A stretch of 64,000 nt of DNA from NCBI RefSeq assembly GCF_025371035.1, contig NZ_JANZXB010000004.1, positions 186,001 to 250,000 of the forward strand, given 5' to 3'. Source of the DNA: Sphingomonas sp. LC-1 (GTDB lineage Bacteria > Pseudomonadota > Alphaproteobacteria > Sphingomonadales > Sphingomonadaceae). The translations under genes were made by a program, and so were the position numbers. The notes beneath the pieces were generated by a model. That model saw only the letters and a list, made by a program, of their open reading frames with translations. It did no database searches and was not told where the DNA came from. Positions 16,526-24,725 of the stretch are shown here, in pieces (positions within the stretch are counted from its first letter, which is position 1; every line of letters begins with the position of its first letter).

Positions 16526-18064
16526 ATGATTTTCGGGCGCGTTAAGCCTCTGGACGCCATATTGGCGACCGCTGAGAAGAAGGGGCTGCAACGATCGCTA
16601 GGCGCGTTCCAGCTTACCATGCTGGGTATCGGCGCCGTTATCGGCACGGGCATCTTCGTTCTCACCTCCGAAGCCGCGCAAAAGGCGGGGCCGGGGATGA
16701 TGCTGTCGTTCGTGCTGGCGGGTTTCGTCTGCGCGGTGGCGGCGCTCTGCTATTCCGAGCTGGCCTCGATGGTCCCGGTCGCGGGGTCGGCCTATACCTA
16801 TACCTATGCGGTCATGGGCGAATTGCTCGCCTGGATGGTCGGTTGGGCGTTGATCCTCGAATACGCGGTCGGCGCGTCGGCCGTCGCGGTCGGCTGGTCG
16901 GGCTATGTCGTCGGGCAGCTGCGCAATCTGCTGGGCATCGACATACCGATGGAGTGGGTCAACGGCCCCTCCTCGGGCGGTTATATCAACCTCCCCGCCG
17001 TCATCATCTCGCTGCTGGTCACCTGGCTGCTCGTCATCGGCACGACCGAGAGCGCGCGCGTCAACGCGATCCTCGTCGCGATCAAGGTCGCCGCGCTGAC
17101 CCTGTTCATCGCATTGTCGGTGCCGGTCATGAACGGTGCGCATTTCGAACCCTTCATGCCCACGGGTCTGACCGGCGTGGCGGGGGCGGCCGCGTCGATC
17201 TTCTTCGCCTATGTCGGCTTCGACGCGGTGTCGACCGCCGCCGAGGAAACCAAGAATCCGCAGCGCAACGTCCCGATCGGCCTGATCGCGTCGCTGCTGT
17301 TCTGTACCGTCTTCTATCTGCTGGTCTCCGCCGGCGCGATCGGCTCGCCTTTGGGTGCGCAGCCGGTGCGCGATGCGGCGGGCACGGTGCTGTCGCCGGG
17401 CACGTCCGAACTGGCCGCGCAGTGCAAGGCGATCGTCGCGAGCGGCGTGGCCGAGCCGCTGTCCTGCTCGCGCGAGGCGCTGGCGCATGTCCTGCGTACC
17501 ATCGGGTGGGAAAAGATCGGCAACCTGATCGGTCTCGCCGCCACGCTGGCGCTGCCCTCGGTCGTTCTCATGATGATGTTCGGCCAGACCCGCGTGTTCT
17601 TCACCATGGCGCGCGACGGCCTGCTGCCCGAAAAGCTGGCCTCGGTGCATCCGCGCTATCGCACGCCGCACGTCGTGACGATCGTGACGGGCATCGCCGC
17701 GACCCTGGCTTCGGCCTTCCTGCCGGTCGGCAAGCTGGCGGACTATTCCAACTCGGGCACGCTGTTCGCCTTCTTCATGGTGGCGCTGTCGGTGATGGTG
17801 CTGCGCAAGACCGATCCGACCCGCAAGCGGCCGTTCCGCACGCCCGCCGTGTTCATCGTCGCGCCCGCCGCGATGATCGGTTGCGCGTATCTGTACTTCT
17901 CGCTGCCGCTGGTCGCCATCCTGGTCCTGCCGGGTTGGGGCGCGGTGGGTCTGGCGATCTACTTCCTCTACAGCCGCAAGCGCAGCCATGTCGGGCGCGG
18001 CATCGTAGATGTGGTCGAGGATCCGGCGATGCAGCCGGAAATCGCCCGGCCGATCAATCGCTGA
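16526..18064 (+). CDS. APC-family amino-acid permease, cationic amino-acid transporter type
   Basis: 512 residues from the ATG at 16526. Twelve or more hydrophobic segments. The first helix has the APC consensus GIGAVIGTGIFVL, and helix 6 has FFAYVGFDAVSTAAEETKNPQRNVPIG, typical of the CAT/YfnA group. The long external loop after helix 7 contains two cysteines. Substrate (basic or branched amino acids) cannot be fixed from sequence. An upstream in-frame ATG at 16487 adds 13 residues. Followed by a strong terminator. Confidence 0.9.
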   Translation: MIFGRVKPLDAILATAEKKGLQRSLGAFQLTMLGIGAVIGTGIFVLTSEAAQKAGPGMMLSFVLAGFVCAVAALCYSELASMVPVAGSAYTYTYAVMGELLAWMVGWALILEYAVGASAVAVGWSGYVVGQLRNLLGIDIPMEWVNGPSSGGYINLPAVIISLLVTWLLVIGTTESARVNAILVAIKVAALTLFIALSVPVMNGAHFEPFMPTGLTGVAGAAASIFFAYVGFDAVSTAAEETKNPQRNVPIGLIASLLFCTVFYLLVSAGAIGSPLGAQPVRDAAGTVLSPGTSELAAQCKAIVASGVAEPLSCSREALAHVLRTIGWEKIGNLIGLAATLALPSVVLMMMFGQTRVFFTMARDGLLPEKLASVHPRYRTPHVVTIVTGIAATLASAFLPVGKLADYSNSGTLFAFFMVALSVMVLRKTDPTRKRPFRTPAVFIVAPAAMIGCAYLYFSLPLVAILVLPGWGAVGLAIYFLYSRKRSHVGRGIVDVVEDPAMQPEIARPINR

Positions 18065-18084
18065 TCGGCTGACGCGAGACACGA

Positions 18085-18118
18085 AAAAGGCCCGGAGGAG
18101 CGATCCTCCGGGCCTTTT
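18085..18118. terminator. bidirectional intrinsic terminator
   Basis: Perfect 15-bp stem AAAAGGCCCGGAGGA / TCCTCCGGGCCTTTT with a GCGA loop, between the convergent permease and kinase genes. A and T runs on each side allow it to work in both directions. Confidence 0.92.
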
Positions 18119-18141
18119 CATTTGGCCTTTGCCATCGAGCC

Positions 18142-19134
18142 TTACAGGCTGGCGGCCAGTGCCTTCAGGTCGACCTGCGGACGCGCGCCGAAATGGCTGA
18201 TGATCTCGGCGGCACAGGCCGCACCCAGCGTCAGCGAAGCCTTCAGGTCCTGACCATGCGTCTGACCATAGAGGAAGCCCGAGGCGAAAAGATCGCCCGC
18301 GCCGGTCGTGTCGACCACCTTGTCGACCGGATGGGCGGGCACCGTCACCCGCTCATCCCCACGCACCGCCAGTGCGCCCTTCTCGGCGAGCGTGACGACC
18401 AGCGTCCCGACCTTGTCCTTCAGCGCGGCGATCGCCGCCTCGACATCCGCCGTCTCGGTCAGCGCGACGATTTCGGTTTCGTTGGCGAAGATCACGTCGA
18501 TCAGGCCACCGTCGATCAGCGCATGGAAATCGGCGCGGTGACGGTCGATCACGAATTCGGCCGAGGCGGTGAAGGCGATCTTGCGCCCCGCCTCACGCGC
18601 CACATCGATCGCGGCGCGCATCGCGGCACGCGGCTCTTCGGGATCCCAAAGATAGCCTTCGATATAGAGATAGGCGGCATCGGCGATCAGCGTGCGGTCG
18701 AGCGCATCGGCGGGCAGATAATGCGACGCACCCAGGAAGGTGTTCATCGTCCGCTGCCCGTCGGGGCTGACGAAGATCATGCAGCGGCCCGTCGTCGGCT
18801 GCCCGGCGCGTTCCGGCGTGTCGTAGCGGACGCCCGCCGCGCGGATGTCGTGCGCGAAGACCTCGCCCAGCTGGTCGTCGGCGACCTGGCCGATGAACGC
18901 GGTCTTGCCGCCGAGCGCCGCGATCCCCGCCAGCGTGTTCGCCGCCGAACCGCCCGAAATCTCACGACCCGGACCCATTTTGGCATAAAGCGCATCGGCC
19001 TCTTCGGGCGAGAAGACGAGCTGCATCGCACCCTTGGTCATGCCGTTCTCGGCAATGAAATCATCCTCGGCCGAAGCGAGAATGTCGACGATGGCATTGC
19101 CGATCGCCACCACGTCATAAGTGGGGTTGGTCAA
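18142..19134 (-). CDS. PfkB-family sugar/nucleoside kinase, adenosine kinase-like
   Basis: 330 residues. Ribokinase fold: substrate motif GGSAANT at 61-67 and the second signature DTTGAGDLFASGFL at 275-288 with catalytic Asp281. The overall pattern (VVAIGNAIVDILA at the start, a long insert with RTMNTFLGAS) is the one annotated as adenosine kinase in alphaproteobacteria. Adenosine salvage to AMP is therefore probable, but other PfkB sugar substrates remain possible. Shares the terminator at 18085-18118 with the permease. Confidence 0.87.
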   Translation of the reverse strand: MTNPTYDVVAIGNAIVDILASAEDDFIAENGMTKGAMQLVFSPEEADALYAKMGPGREISGGSAANTLAGIAALGGKTAFIGQVADDQLGEVFAHDIRAAGVRYDTPERAGQPTTGRCMIFVSPDGQRTMNTFLGASHYLPADALDRTLIADAAYLYIEGYLWDPEEPRAAMRAAIDVAREAGRKIAFTASAEFVIDRHRADFHALIDGGLIDVIFANETEIVALTETADVEAAIAALKDKVGTLVVTLAEKGALAVRGDERVTVPAHPVDKVVDTTGAGDLFASGFLYGQTHGQDLKASLTLGAACAAEIISHFGARPQVDLKALAASL

Positions 19135-19259
19135 AAAACGGACTCCGGGAAATCAGATGGATGCCGCCGCCCTAGTCAGCGGGCCATGGCGACGCAAGAG
19201 AGGCCCCACCCCCTTCTACCGCATTGACTTGCAGGGCTGCGTCACGCCATCCCCGGTCC

Positions 19260-19937
19260 ATGATCCGTGCCTTTTTCCTGTCGCTGGCCCAGTTGGGCGA
19301 TCCGGCGGTCCGCCGGGTGCTGATCCGGTCGCTGGCGGTCACCTTCGCGCTGTTCGCGGCGGCGGGCGTGGCGCTGTGGTGGGGCGTCCGCGCGGCCCTG
19401 ACCGGATGGCTGGGCGCGCAGGCCGGCGGCTGGTCGGCGGCGCTCACCCTGGTGATCGAAATGCTGGCGCTCTGGCTCGCCTTTCGCGCGGTCGCAATCG
19501 GGGTGGTCGGTATCTTCGCCGACGACATCGTCGCGGCGGTGGAGGCCAGGCATTACCCACAGGCGCTGGCCGGCGCACGGCCCATGCCGCTGACGCGGGG
19601 CGTGGCGATGGGGCTGGGATCGGCGCTTCGCGTGATCGCGATCAACCTGTTGCTCCTGCCGGTCTACATCGTCCTGCTGGCGACCGGCGTGGGTACCGCT
19701 GTGGCCTTTCTGCTCGTCAATGCCTGGCTGCTGTCGCGCGACCTGGGGGACATGGTCGCGGCGCGGCACATGGACGGCCCCGCCATGCGTCGCTGGCGCA
19801 AGGCGACCGGACCCGCCCGCTTCCTGTTGGGGCTTGCCGCCGCCGCCCTGTTCGTGGTTCCGGGACTGAACCTGCTGGCCCCCGTCCTCGGGGCGAGCAT
19901 GGCGACCCATTTCTTCCATATGAGACGACAGGCATGA
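19260..19937 (+). CDS. EI24 domain (CysZ-like) membrane protein
   Basis: 225 residues from the ATG at 19260. Four to five long hydrophobic segments, with LLPVYIVLLATGVGTAVAFLLVNAWLLSRDLGDMVAARH in the second half matching the EI24/CysZ family. CysZ in other bacteria imports sulfate; most EI24 proteins have no assigned role. The stop overlaps the start of a lipoprotein gene by four bases, so the two are coupled. No sulfate genes are nearby, so a sulfate function is not supported here. Confidence 0.82.
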   Translation: MIRAFFLSLAQLGDPAVRRVLIRSLAVTFALFAAAGVALWWGVRAALTGWLGAQAGGWSAALTLVIEMLALWLAFRAVAIGVVGIFADDIVAAVEARHYPQALAGARPMPLTRGVAMGLGSALRVIAINLLLLPVYIVLLATGVGTAVAFLLVNAWLLSRDLGDMVAARHMDGPAMRRWRKATGPARFLLGLAAAALFVVPGLNLLAPVLGASMATHFFHMRRQA

Positions 19938-20314
19938 CCCGCCATTTCGCGTTGCCGCTGCTGAGCCTGATCCTGTTGGCGGGCTGTACCGTCTCCCAAA
20001 ACGCGGCACCGGTCCGTGGCGGCGGCATGGCCCCGGTCGCGGTGCCCTATACCAGTGTCGGGCTCGAGCGTGTGATCGGGCAGGACGCCGCCGGGCTGGT
20101 CAAGCTGTTCGGCAATGCCGATGCCGATGTCCGCGAGGGCGCCGCACGCAAATTGCAGTTTCAGGGGAGCTTCTGCGTCCTCGACGCCTATCTCTATCCG
20201 AAGGACGGGGCCGAGCCGCGGGTCACCTATCTGGACGCGCGCGAGCCCGATGGCAGTTCGATCGACCGTGCCAGCTGCGTCGCGGCGCTGACCCGGCGCG
20301 ACGGCGGGCGCTGA
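19934..20314 (+). CDS. small lipoprotein of unknown function
   Basis: 126 residues. Signal sequence MTRHFALPLLSLILLAGC with lipobox LAGC, Cys18. The mature domain contains VIGQDAAGLVKLFGNADADVREGAARKLQF, which recalls the helix-turn segment of small outer-membrane SmpA/OmlA-type domains, then a short beta-like part with two cysteines. It is coupled by a four-base overlap to the EI24 membrane protein. No firm family. Confidence 0.75.
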   Translation: MTRHFALPLLSLILLAGCTVSQNAAPVRGGGMAPVAVPYTSVGLERVIGQDAAGLVKLFGNADADVREGAARKLQFQGSFCVLDAYLYPKDGAEPRVTYLDAREPDGSSIDRASCVAALTRRDGGR

Positions 20315-20379
20315 TACGGCCCCGGCATCGCCATTTACCCTGCTGCGCGGCAACCATGTCGCCATTTATTACAACTGAT

Positions 20380-20460
20380 ATAGTTAACGAAAATTCGTCA
20401 TTTGAAATTGTTCCAAGCAATTGCGGAAATTTGATGCACTGCGGGAACAAATTTACAGAT
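20380..20460. promoter_or_regulatory. AT-rich region with three inverted repeats before a small membrane-protein gene
   Basis: In the 217-base gap before the gene at 20532, an unusually AT-rich stretch holds ACGAA-AA-TTCGT (20387-20398), AATTG-N7-CAATT (20406-20422) and AAATTTG-N14-CAAATTT (20427-20454). This looks like a promoter region with operator-like dyads or a folded leader. No specific regulator is implied. Confidence 0.4.
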
Positions 20461-20531
20461 CGACGCGTATGCGCTATCGGGACGTAGAACACCACCGCGT
20501 CTTGGCGGTAGTTCGCCATGGGAGATTACGT

Positions 20532-20768
20532 ATGATGAAGTTCCTGTCTGCTGTTGCCGCCACCGCTCTGGTCGCTGCTCCGGTCGCTGCTGCTCCGACG
20601 AACCCGGCTGCCAGCCTGTCGGTTTCGAAGTCGGTCCGCGCGTCGGCTCCGACCGCCAAGAGCAACAAGCTGGCCGGCGGCGGCATCCTGGCCGCGATCA
20701 TTGCCGCTGGCGTCGTTGCCATCGGTGTCGTCGCGATCGTCAAGGACGACGACGCGGACAGCAACTGA
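20532..20768 (+). CDS. small secreted or membrane protein with acidic tail
   Basis: 78 residues. A signal peptide (MMKFLSAVAATALVAAPVAAAP, about 1-21) is followed by a Ser/Ala/Lys-rich spacer, a hydrophobic helix LAGGGILAAIIAAGVVAIGVVAIV (about 46-69) and an acidic end KDDDADSN. After cleavage it would be a single-pass membrane peptide. Start chosen for the signal peptide and the GGGAGA ribosome site 8-9 bases upstream. The long AT-rich leader and a strong terminator suggest an independently and perhaps highly expressed gene. No family recognised. Confidence 0.75.
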   Translation: MMKFLSAVAATALVAAPVAAAPTNPAASLSVSKSVRASAPTAKSNKLAGGGILAAIIAAGVVAIGVVAIVKDDDADSN

Positions 20769-20827
20769 TTTTCGCGGGCGGGGGAAACTCCGCCCCGATG
20801 ATTGCCACATGACGAACCATGTGGGGG

Positions 20828-20857
20828 AAGGGAGCCGATTTCGGCTCCCTTTTCTTT
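20828..20857 (+). terminator. intrinsic terminator
   Basis: Perfect 11-bp stem AAGGGAGCCGA / TCGGCTCCCTT with a 2-base nominal loop and a following TTCTTTT run, 60 bases after the small membrane-protein gene. Confidence 0.9.
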
Positions 20858-20871
20858 TGCATGGCGTCCTA

Positions 20872-21282
20872 TCAGGCGCCCCATTCCGGACCGTCGGGAT
20901 CGGGATAGAAGCCGTCGTCCGACGCCGAGGCTTCCGGCTCTGGCCGCTTGCGCTCAGGCGGCAGGACGGGTGCGCCACCGCCGAAGCGGATGCGAATATA
21001 GGCGACCGAGCCCTTCAGCCCCTGATAGATCGCCGCCACCTCTTCGCCGCGCCGCATTCGCGCACCGACAAGGGGGGCGCGCTCGGCCGACAGATATCCC
21101 AATTGCACGTCGCGCTGGCTGAAGACCGCCACCGCATGGGGATCGTGCCGATTGCGCGGTTCGGGCCGCAGGGTCACCGGCTCGCCGATCGCGGAGGCCA
21201 TCGCCTCGAAACGCCGATTGCTTCGTGCCTTGTCCTCATTGGGAAAGTCGATCCCGACCACCGCCAGCGTCATTTCATCCAT
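20872..21282 (-). CDS. stand-alone HIRAN domain protein
   Basis: 136 residues from the Met at 21282 (MDEMTLAVVGIDFPNED). The core LAVVGIDFPN...RRFEAMASAIGEPVTLRPEPRNRHDPHAVAVF...LGYLSAERAPLVGARMRRGE (about 5-80) is the HIRAN fold, known from SNF2 helicases such as HLTF where it binds 3' DNA ends. Here no helicase is attached; the rest is a short polar, Pro-rich tail. A role in DNA repair is inference from the family. Confidence 0.8.
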   Translation of the reverse strand: MDEMTLAVVGIDFPNEDKARSNRRFEAMASAIGEPVTLRPEPRNRHDPHAVAVFSQRDVQLGYLSAERAPLVGARMRRGEEVAAIYQGLKGSVAYIRIRFGGGAPVLPPERKRPEPEASASDDGFYPDPDGPEWGA

Positions 21283-21380
21283 GCATCCTAGCTGGTGAGC
21301 CCATGCCCGTCCGTCCAGAGCCCTAACATTTCGGCGCGATCCGGCTATGGTACAATCATCCTGTCCCATTCGGAGTGCCC

Positions 21381-23243
21381 ATGTCCGTTGCCGCCCTGGC
21401 GATGCTGCTCGCCGCCCAATCCCCCGCCAACGCCCCCGTCGTCGCGCCCATACTCGCCAGCGCCGATGCGCGCGATGTGCACAGCTTCGCCCGGCCGCTG
21501 GAGGCGCGGGTCACCCATGTCTCGCTCAATCTCTATGCCGATTTCGACACGCATGTGATGCGCGGCATCGCGACCCTGTCGGTCGATGCCAAGCCGGATG
21601 CCAGGCAATTGGTGGTCGATGACAACGGCCTGCGGATCGTCGCCGTCACCGATGCACAGAACCGCCCCCTACCCTACACCATCGGCCAGGGGGATGCGGT
21701 GCATGGTGCGCCGCTGACCATTACGCTGAACGGCCAGCGGACGGTGCGGATCGCCTATGCCTCCGCGCCGGGGGCCAAGGCGCTGCAATGGCTTTCCCCC
21801 GAGCAGACGGCCGGCAAGAAGCATCCCTATCTGTTCAGCCAGGGCGAGGCGATCCTCAACCGCAGCTGGATTCCCACGCAGGATTCGCCCGGCATCCGCC
21901 AGACCTGGGACGCCACCGTCAACGCGCCGTGCGACCTGACCGTGGTGATGAGTGGCGAACGCGTCGCCAAGTCGCCCTGCGAGAATGGCCGCCACACCGC
22001 CAGCTATCGCATGGACAAGCCGGTCGCCCCCTATCTGATCGCATTGGCGATCGGGGACCTGCAGTTCCGCCCGCTGAGCCGCAACACCGGCATCTGGACC
22101 GAGCCCGCGATGCTCGACAAATCGGCATGGGAATTCGCCGGGCTCGACAAATTCGTGACCGCTGCCGAGGGGCTGTACGGCCCCTATCGCTGGGGTCGGT
22201 ACGACGTCCTGGTCCTGCCGCCCAGCTTTCCGTTCGGCGGGATGGAAAACCCGATGCTGACCTTTGCCACGCCGACCGTGCTGGCGGGCGACCGCAGCCT
22301 GGTCAGCCTGATCGCGCACGAACTGGCGCATAGCTGGTCGGGCAATCTGGTCACCAACGCGACCTGGGACGATTTCTGGCTGAACGAAGGCTTCACCAGC
22401 TATTTCGAGAACCGGATCATGGAGTCGATGTATGGCAAGCGCCGTGCCGACATGGAAGCCGACCTGGCATGGACCGACATGCAGAATGCGGTGAAGGAAG
22501 CGGGTGGGGCCCAGTCCGCCGACACCAAGCTGCATCTCGACCTAGATGCGAAACGCGATCCCGACGACGGCATGACCCAGATCGCCTATGACAAGGGTGC
22601 GACCTTCCTACGTACGATCGAGTCCGTCGTCGGTCGGGCACGCTGGGATGCGTATCTGCGCCGCTATTTCGACCGCCATGCCTTCCAGCCGCAGACGAGC
22701 GCAGGTTTCCTCGCCGACCTGAAGGCGAATTTGCTCAAGCCCGGCGAGGCAGACAAGATCGGCGTCGACCAATGGGTCTATCAGCCGGGCATTCCCGCCA
22801 ACGCCGTCCACATCCGCTCCGACGCCTTCCCCGCGATCGATGCGGCGGCCAAGGCGTTCGCGGCGGGCGGCCCGGTGTCGGCCGTCCCTGGCAAGGTCAC
22901 GACGCAGGAATATGTCCGCTTCCTCGACCAACTGCCGCGTCAGCTTTCCGCCGAACGGCTGGCCGCGCTCGACGGGCGGTTTCACTGGAACGACACGGGC
23001 AATAGCGAAATCCGTTTCGCCTGGCTTCGCCTCGCGCTCGCCAATCGCTATCCGCCGGCCGAAGCGTCGGCCGAGCAGTTCCTGACCTCGCAGGGGCGCC
23101 GAAAATTCGTCGCGCCCTTGTTCCAGCAGCTTCAGGGGCAAGACGAGTGGGGCAAGGCGCTGGCCAAGCGAATCTATGAGAAAGCGCGTCCCGGTTATCA
23201 TTCGGTAACCCAGGTCACGGTTGATCGTCTGCTGGGTCGATAG
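21381..23243 (+). CDS. M1 family metallopeptidase, leukotriene A4 hydrolase-like
   Basis: 620 residues from the ATG at 21381, with a weak N-terminal signal-like stretch (MSVAALAMLLAAQSPANA). Zinc aminopeptidase motifs are complete: GGMENP at 286-291 and HELAH at 313-317 with the third ligand Glu336 in NEGF. The ordering and the C-terminal helical domain (PGIPANAV ... YHSVTQVTVDRLL) resemble bacterial homologues of LTA4 hydrolase. An aminopeptidase acting on peptides in the periplasm or cytoplasm is likely. Followed by a strong hairpin terminator. Confidence 0.92.
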   Translation: MSVAALAMLLAAQSPANAPVVAPILASADARDVHSFARPLEARVTHVSLNLYADFDTHVMRGIATLSVDAKPDARQLVVDDNGLRIVAVTDAQNRPLPYTIGQGDAVHGAPLTITLNGQRTVRIAYASAPGAKALQWLSPEQTAGKKHPYLFSQGEAILNRSWIPTQDSPGIRQTWDATVNAPCDLTVVMSGERVAKSPCENGRHTASYRMDKPVAPYLIALAIGDLQFRPLSRNTGIWTEPAMLDKSAWEFAGLDKFVTAAEGLYGPYRWGRYDVLVLPPSFPFGGMENPMLTFATPTVLAGDRSLVSLIAHELAHSWSGNLVTNATWDDFWLNEGFTSYFENRIMESMYGKRRADMEADLAWTDMQNAVKEAGGAQSADTKLHLDLDAKRDPDDGMTQIAYDKGATFLRTIESVVGRARWDAYLRRYFDRHAFQPQTSAGFLADLKANLLKPGEADKIGVDQWVYQPGIPANAVHIRSDAFPAIDAAAKAFAAGGPVSAVPGKVTTQEYVRFLDQLPRQLSAERLAALDGRFHWNDTGNSEIRFAWLRLALANRYPPAEASAEQFLTSQGRRKFVAPLFQQLQGQDEWGKALAKRIYEKARPGYHSVTQVTVDRLLGR

Positions 23244-23256
23244 AACGAGCCTAATC

Positions 23257-23301
23257 GGCGGCGAAACGAGGAACCAAATGATCGTTTCGCCGCCCCGTTT
23301 T
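23257..23301 (+). terminator. intrinsic terminator after the M1 peptidase gene
   Basis: Perfect 13-bp stem GGCGGCGAAACGA / TCGTTTCGCCGCC with a 12-base loop, followed by CCGTTTT, 14 bases past the stop codon. Confidence 0.8.
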
Positions 23302-23413
23302 CAGGTCACCGCCGCCGTAACACCGTTCACCGGATATGGTTCCGGCAGTGCTTTTCAACGCGTTTAGCCCCGGTTAATCGACACTCACACCGACATTCCG
23401 ACCGGGGGGTCCA

Positions 23414-23962
23414 GTGAAGTTCAAGGCATTTGCAGTGCGATTCGCGCTGATGGCATCGTGCGGCCTGATGATGGCCACCCCTGCTGCCGCGCAGTTCTGG
23501 CAGTGTGCACCCTATGCCCGCGAAATCTCGGGCATTGATCTTCACGGCAACGCCAACACCTGGTGGGGTCAGGCCGAAGGCCGCTACCAGCGCGGCCACA
23601 CGCCGCAAGAGGGTTCGGTCCTCGCCTTCGACGCCACCCGCCGCATGCGCGTCGGCCATGTCGCGATGGTCAGCAAGGTCGTCAGCGACCGCGAAGTCCT
23701 GCTCACCCATGCCAACTGGTCGCGCCGCGGTGGTATCGAACGCGACGTCCGCGCGGTCGATGTCTCGCCCAACAACGACTGGTCGATGGTCAAGGTGTGG
23801 TACGGCCCCAATGGCGATCTCGGCACCTCGGCCTATCCTACCAAGGGCTTCATCTATTCGGGCCACAAGAGCAACGTTGCCGAACTGCCCGCCACCCAGA
23901 TCGCCTCGCGCAGCGATGGTCGCGTCGCCGGCATCCTGACCTTCGCGGCGCCGATTCAGTAA
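23414..23962 (+). CDS. secreted CHAP-domain protein
   Basis: 182 residues. A GTG start is chosen because it gives a full signal peptide (about 1-26, PAAAQ); the GGGGGGT before it can serve as ribosome site. The CHAP domain follows at once: WQCAPYAREISGI with Cys31 as likely nucleophile, EGSVLAF, VGHVAMV with His82, and LTHANWS at about 97-103. CHAP domains are cysteine amidases or endopeptidases that cut peptidoglycan. There is no binding domain. Exact bond specificity unknown. Confidence 0.88.
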   Translation: MKFKAFAVRFALMASCGLMMATPAAAQFWQCAPYAREISGIDLHGNANTWWGQAEGRYQRGHTPQEGSVLAFDATRRMRVGHVAMVSKVVSDREVLLTHANWSRRGGIERDVRAVDVSPNNDWSMVKVWYGPNGDLGTSAYPTKGFIYSGHKSNVAELPATQIASRSDGRVAGILTFAAPIQ

Positions 23963-24080
23963 TTCTCGAATTTTGTCCGGCTCGACGTAAGCGGCCGTGG
24001 TGGAACACCCCGCCTCTCCCGCGCGCAGCCCAACTACCAAGACCCCGTTCCGCCTGAACGTCGTCGAAGGCCAAGGAGAA

Positions 24081-24098
24081 CCCTCACCAGCGTGAGGG
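24081..24098. repeat. short hairpin near the msrB 3' end
   Basis: Perfect 7-bp inverted repeat CCCTCAC / GTGAGGG with a 4-base loop, 9 bases past the msrB stop (minus strand). Without a T-run it is only a weak terminator candidate. Just upstream, CTGAACGTCGTCGAAGG resembles one arm of the CTGAGCGAAGTCGAAG repeat. Confidence 0.4.
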
Positions 24099-24106
24099 AT
24101 CAGCCA

Positions 24107-24601
24107 TCACCCCGCCCGGAACGTCATCGCCACGCCGTTCATGCAATAGCGCTTGCCCGTCGGCTTGGGCCCGTCATCGAAGACATGGCCGAGATGCCCG
24201 CCACAGCGGCTGCAATGGACCTCGACCCGCTCCATCATCAGCGACCGATCGCTCCGCGTCGCCACCGCCCGCGGCAGCGGTGCCCAGAAGCTCGGCCAGC
24301 CGGTACCGCTTTCGAACTTGGTCTTGGACGAGAATAGCGGCTGCGCGCATCCCTTGCATGCGAATACGCCGTTGCGATGCTCACCGTTGAGCGGGCTGGA
24401 ATAAGGGCGCTCGGTGCCTTCCTGGCGTAAGACATTATAGGCCGCCGGGCCCAGCTTCTGCCGCCACGCCGCATCGCTCATCGCGACGGGAAAGCGCTCC
24501 GCCGCCGTCGCCTCGCGCCCGCAGGCGGACAGCCCCACGCCCAATGCGCCCAGCCCGACAAGCGACAGAAAAGCGCGGCGATCAGAAGACGATGCGATCA
24601 T
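24107..24601 (-). CDS. msrB: peptide-methionine (R)-S-oxide reductase, Tat-type lipoprotein form
   Basis: 164 residues from the ATG at 24601. MsrB repairs the R isomer of oxidised methionine. Two zinc CxxC motifs (ACKGC and CSRCGGHLGHVFDDG) and catalytic Cys153 in RYCMNGVAM are present. The N-terminus differs from cytosolic MsrB: SDRRAFLSLVG is a twin-arginine signal and LSAC (Cys27) a lipobox, so export by Tat and lipid anchoring are likely. A longer frame start at 24700 is not supported. Confidence 0.92.
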   Translation of the reverse strand: MIASSSDRRAFLSLVGLGALGVGLSACGREATAAERFPVAMSDAAWRQKLGPAAYNVLRQEGTERPYSSPLNGEHRNGVFACKGCAQPLFSSKTKFESGTGWPSFWAPLPRAVATRSDRSLMMERVEVHCSRCGGHLGHVFDDGPKPTGKRYCMNGVAMTFRAG

Positions 24602-24725
24602 GGATCCAAGATAGGAATGCCGTGCGCAGGGGGAAAGGATGGACGCAAAATGATCCGACCGGGTCGCGCCCTTCCCCCCTAGCGGCGGCGCCCTCCCCAA
24701 GACGAGTCACGGGGAGGATCAGGGA

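Noticed and set aside
16598-18121. 507-codon minus-strand frame opposite the amino-acid permease
   Set aside because: Arg/His/Asp-rich shadow with no domain; it also runs through the terminator at 18085-18118.
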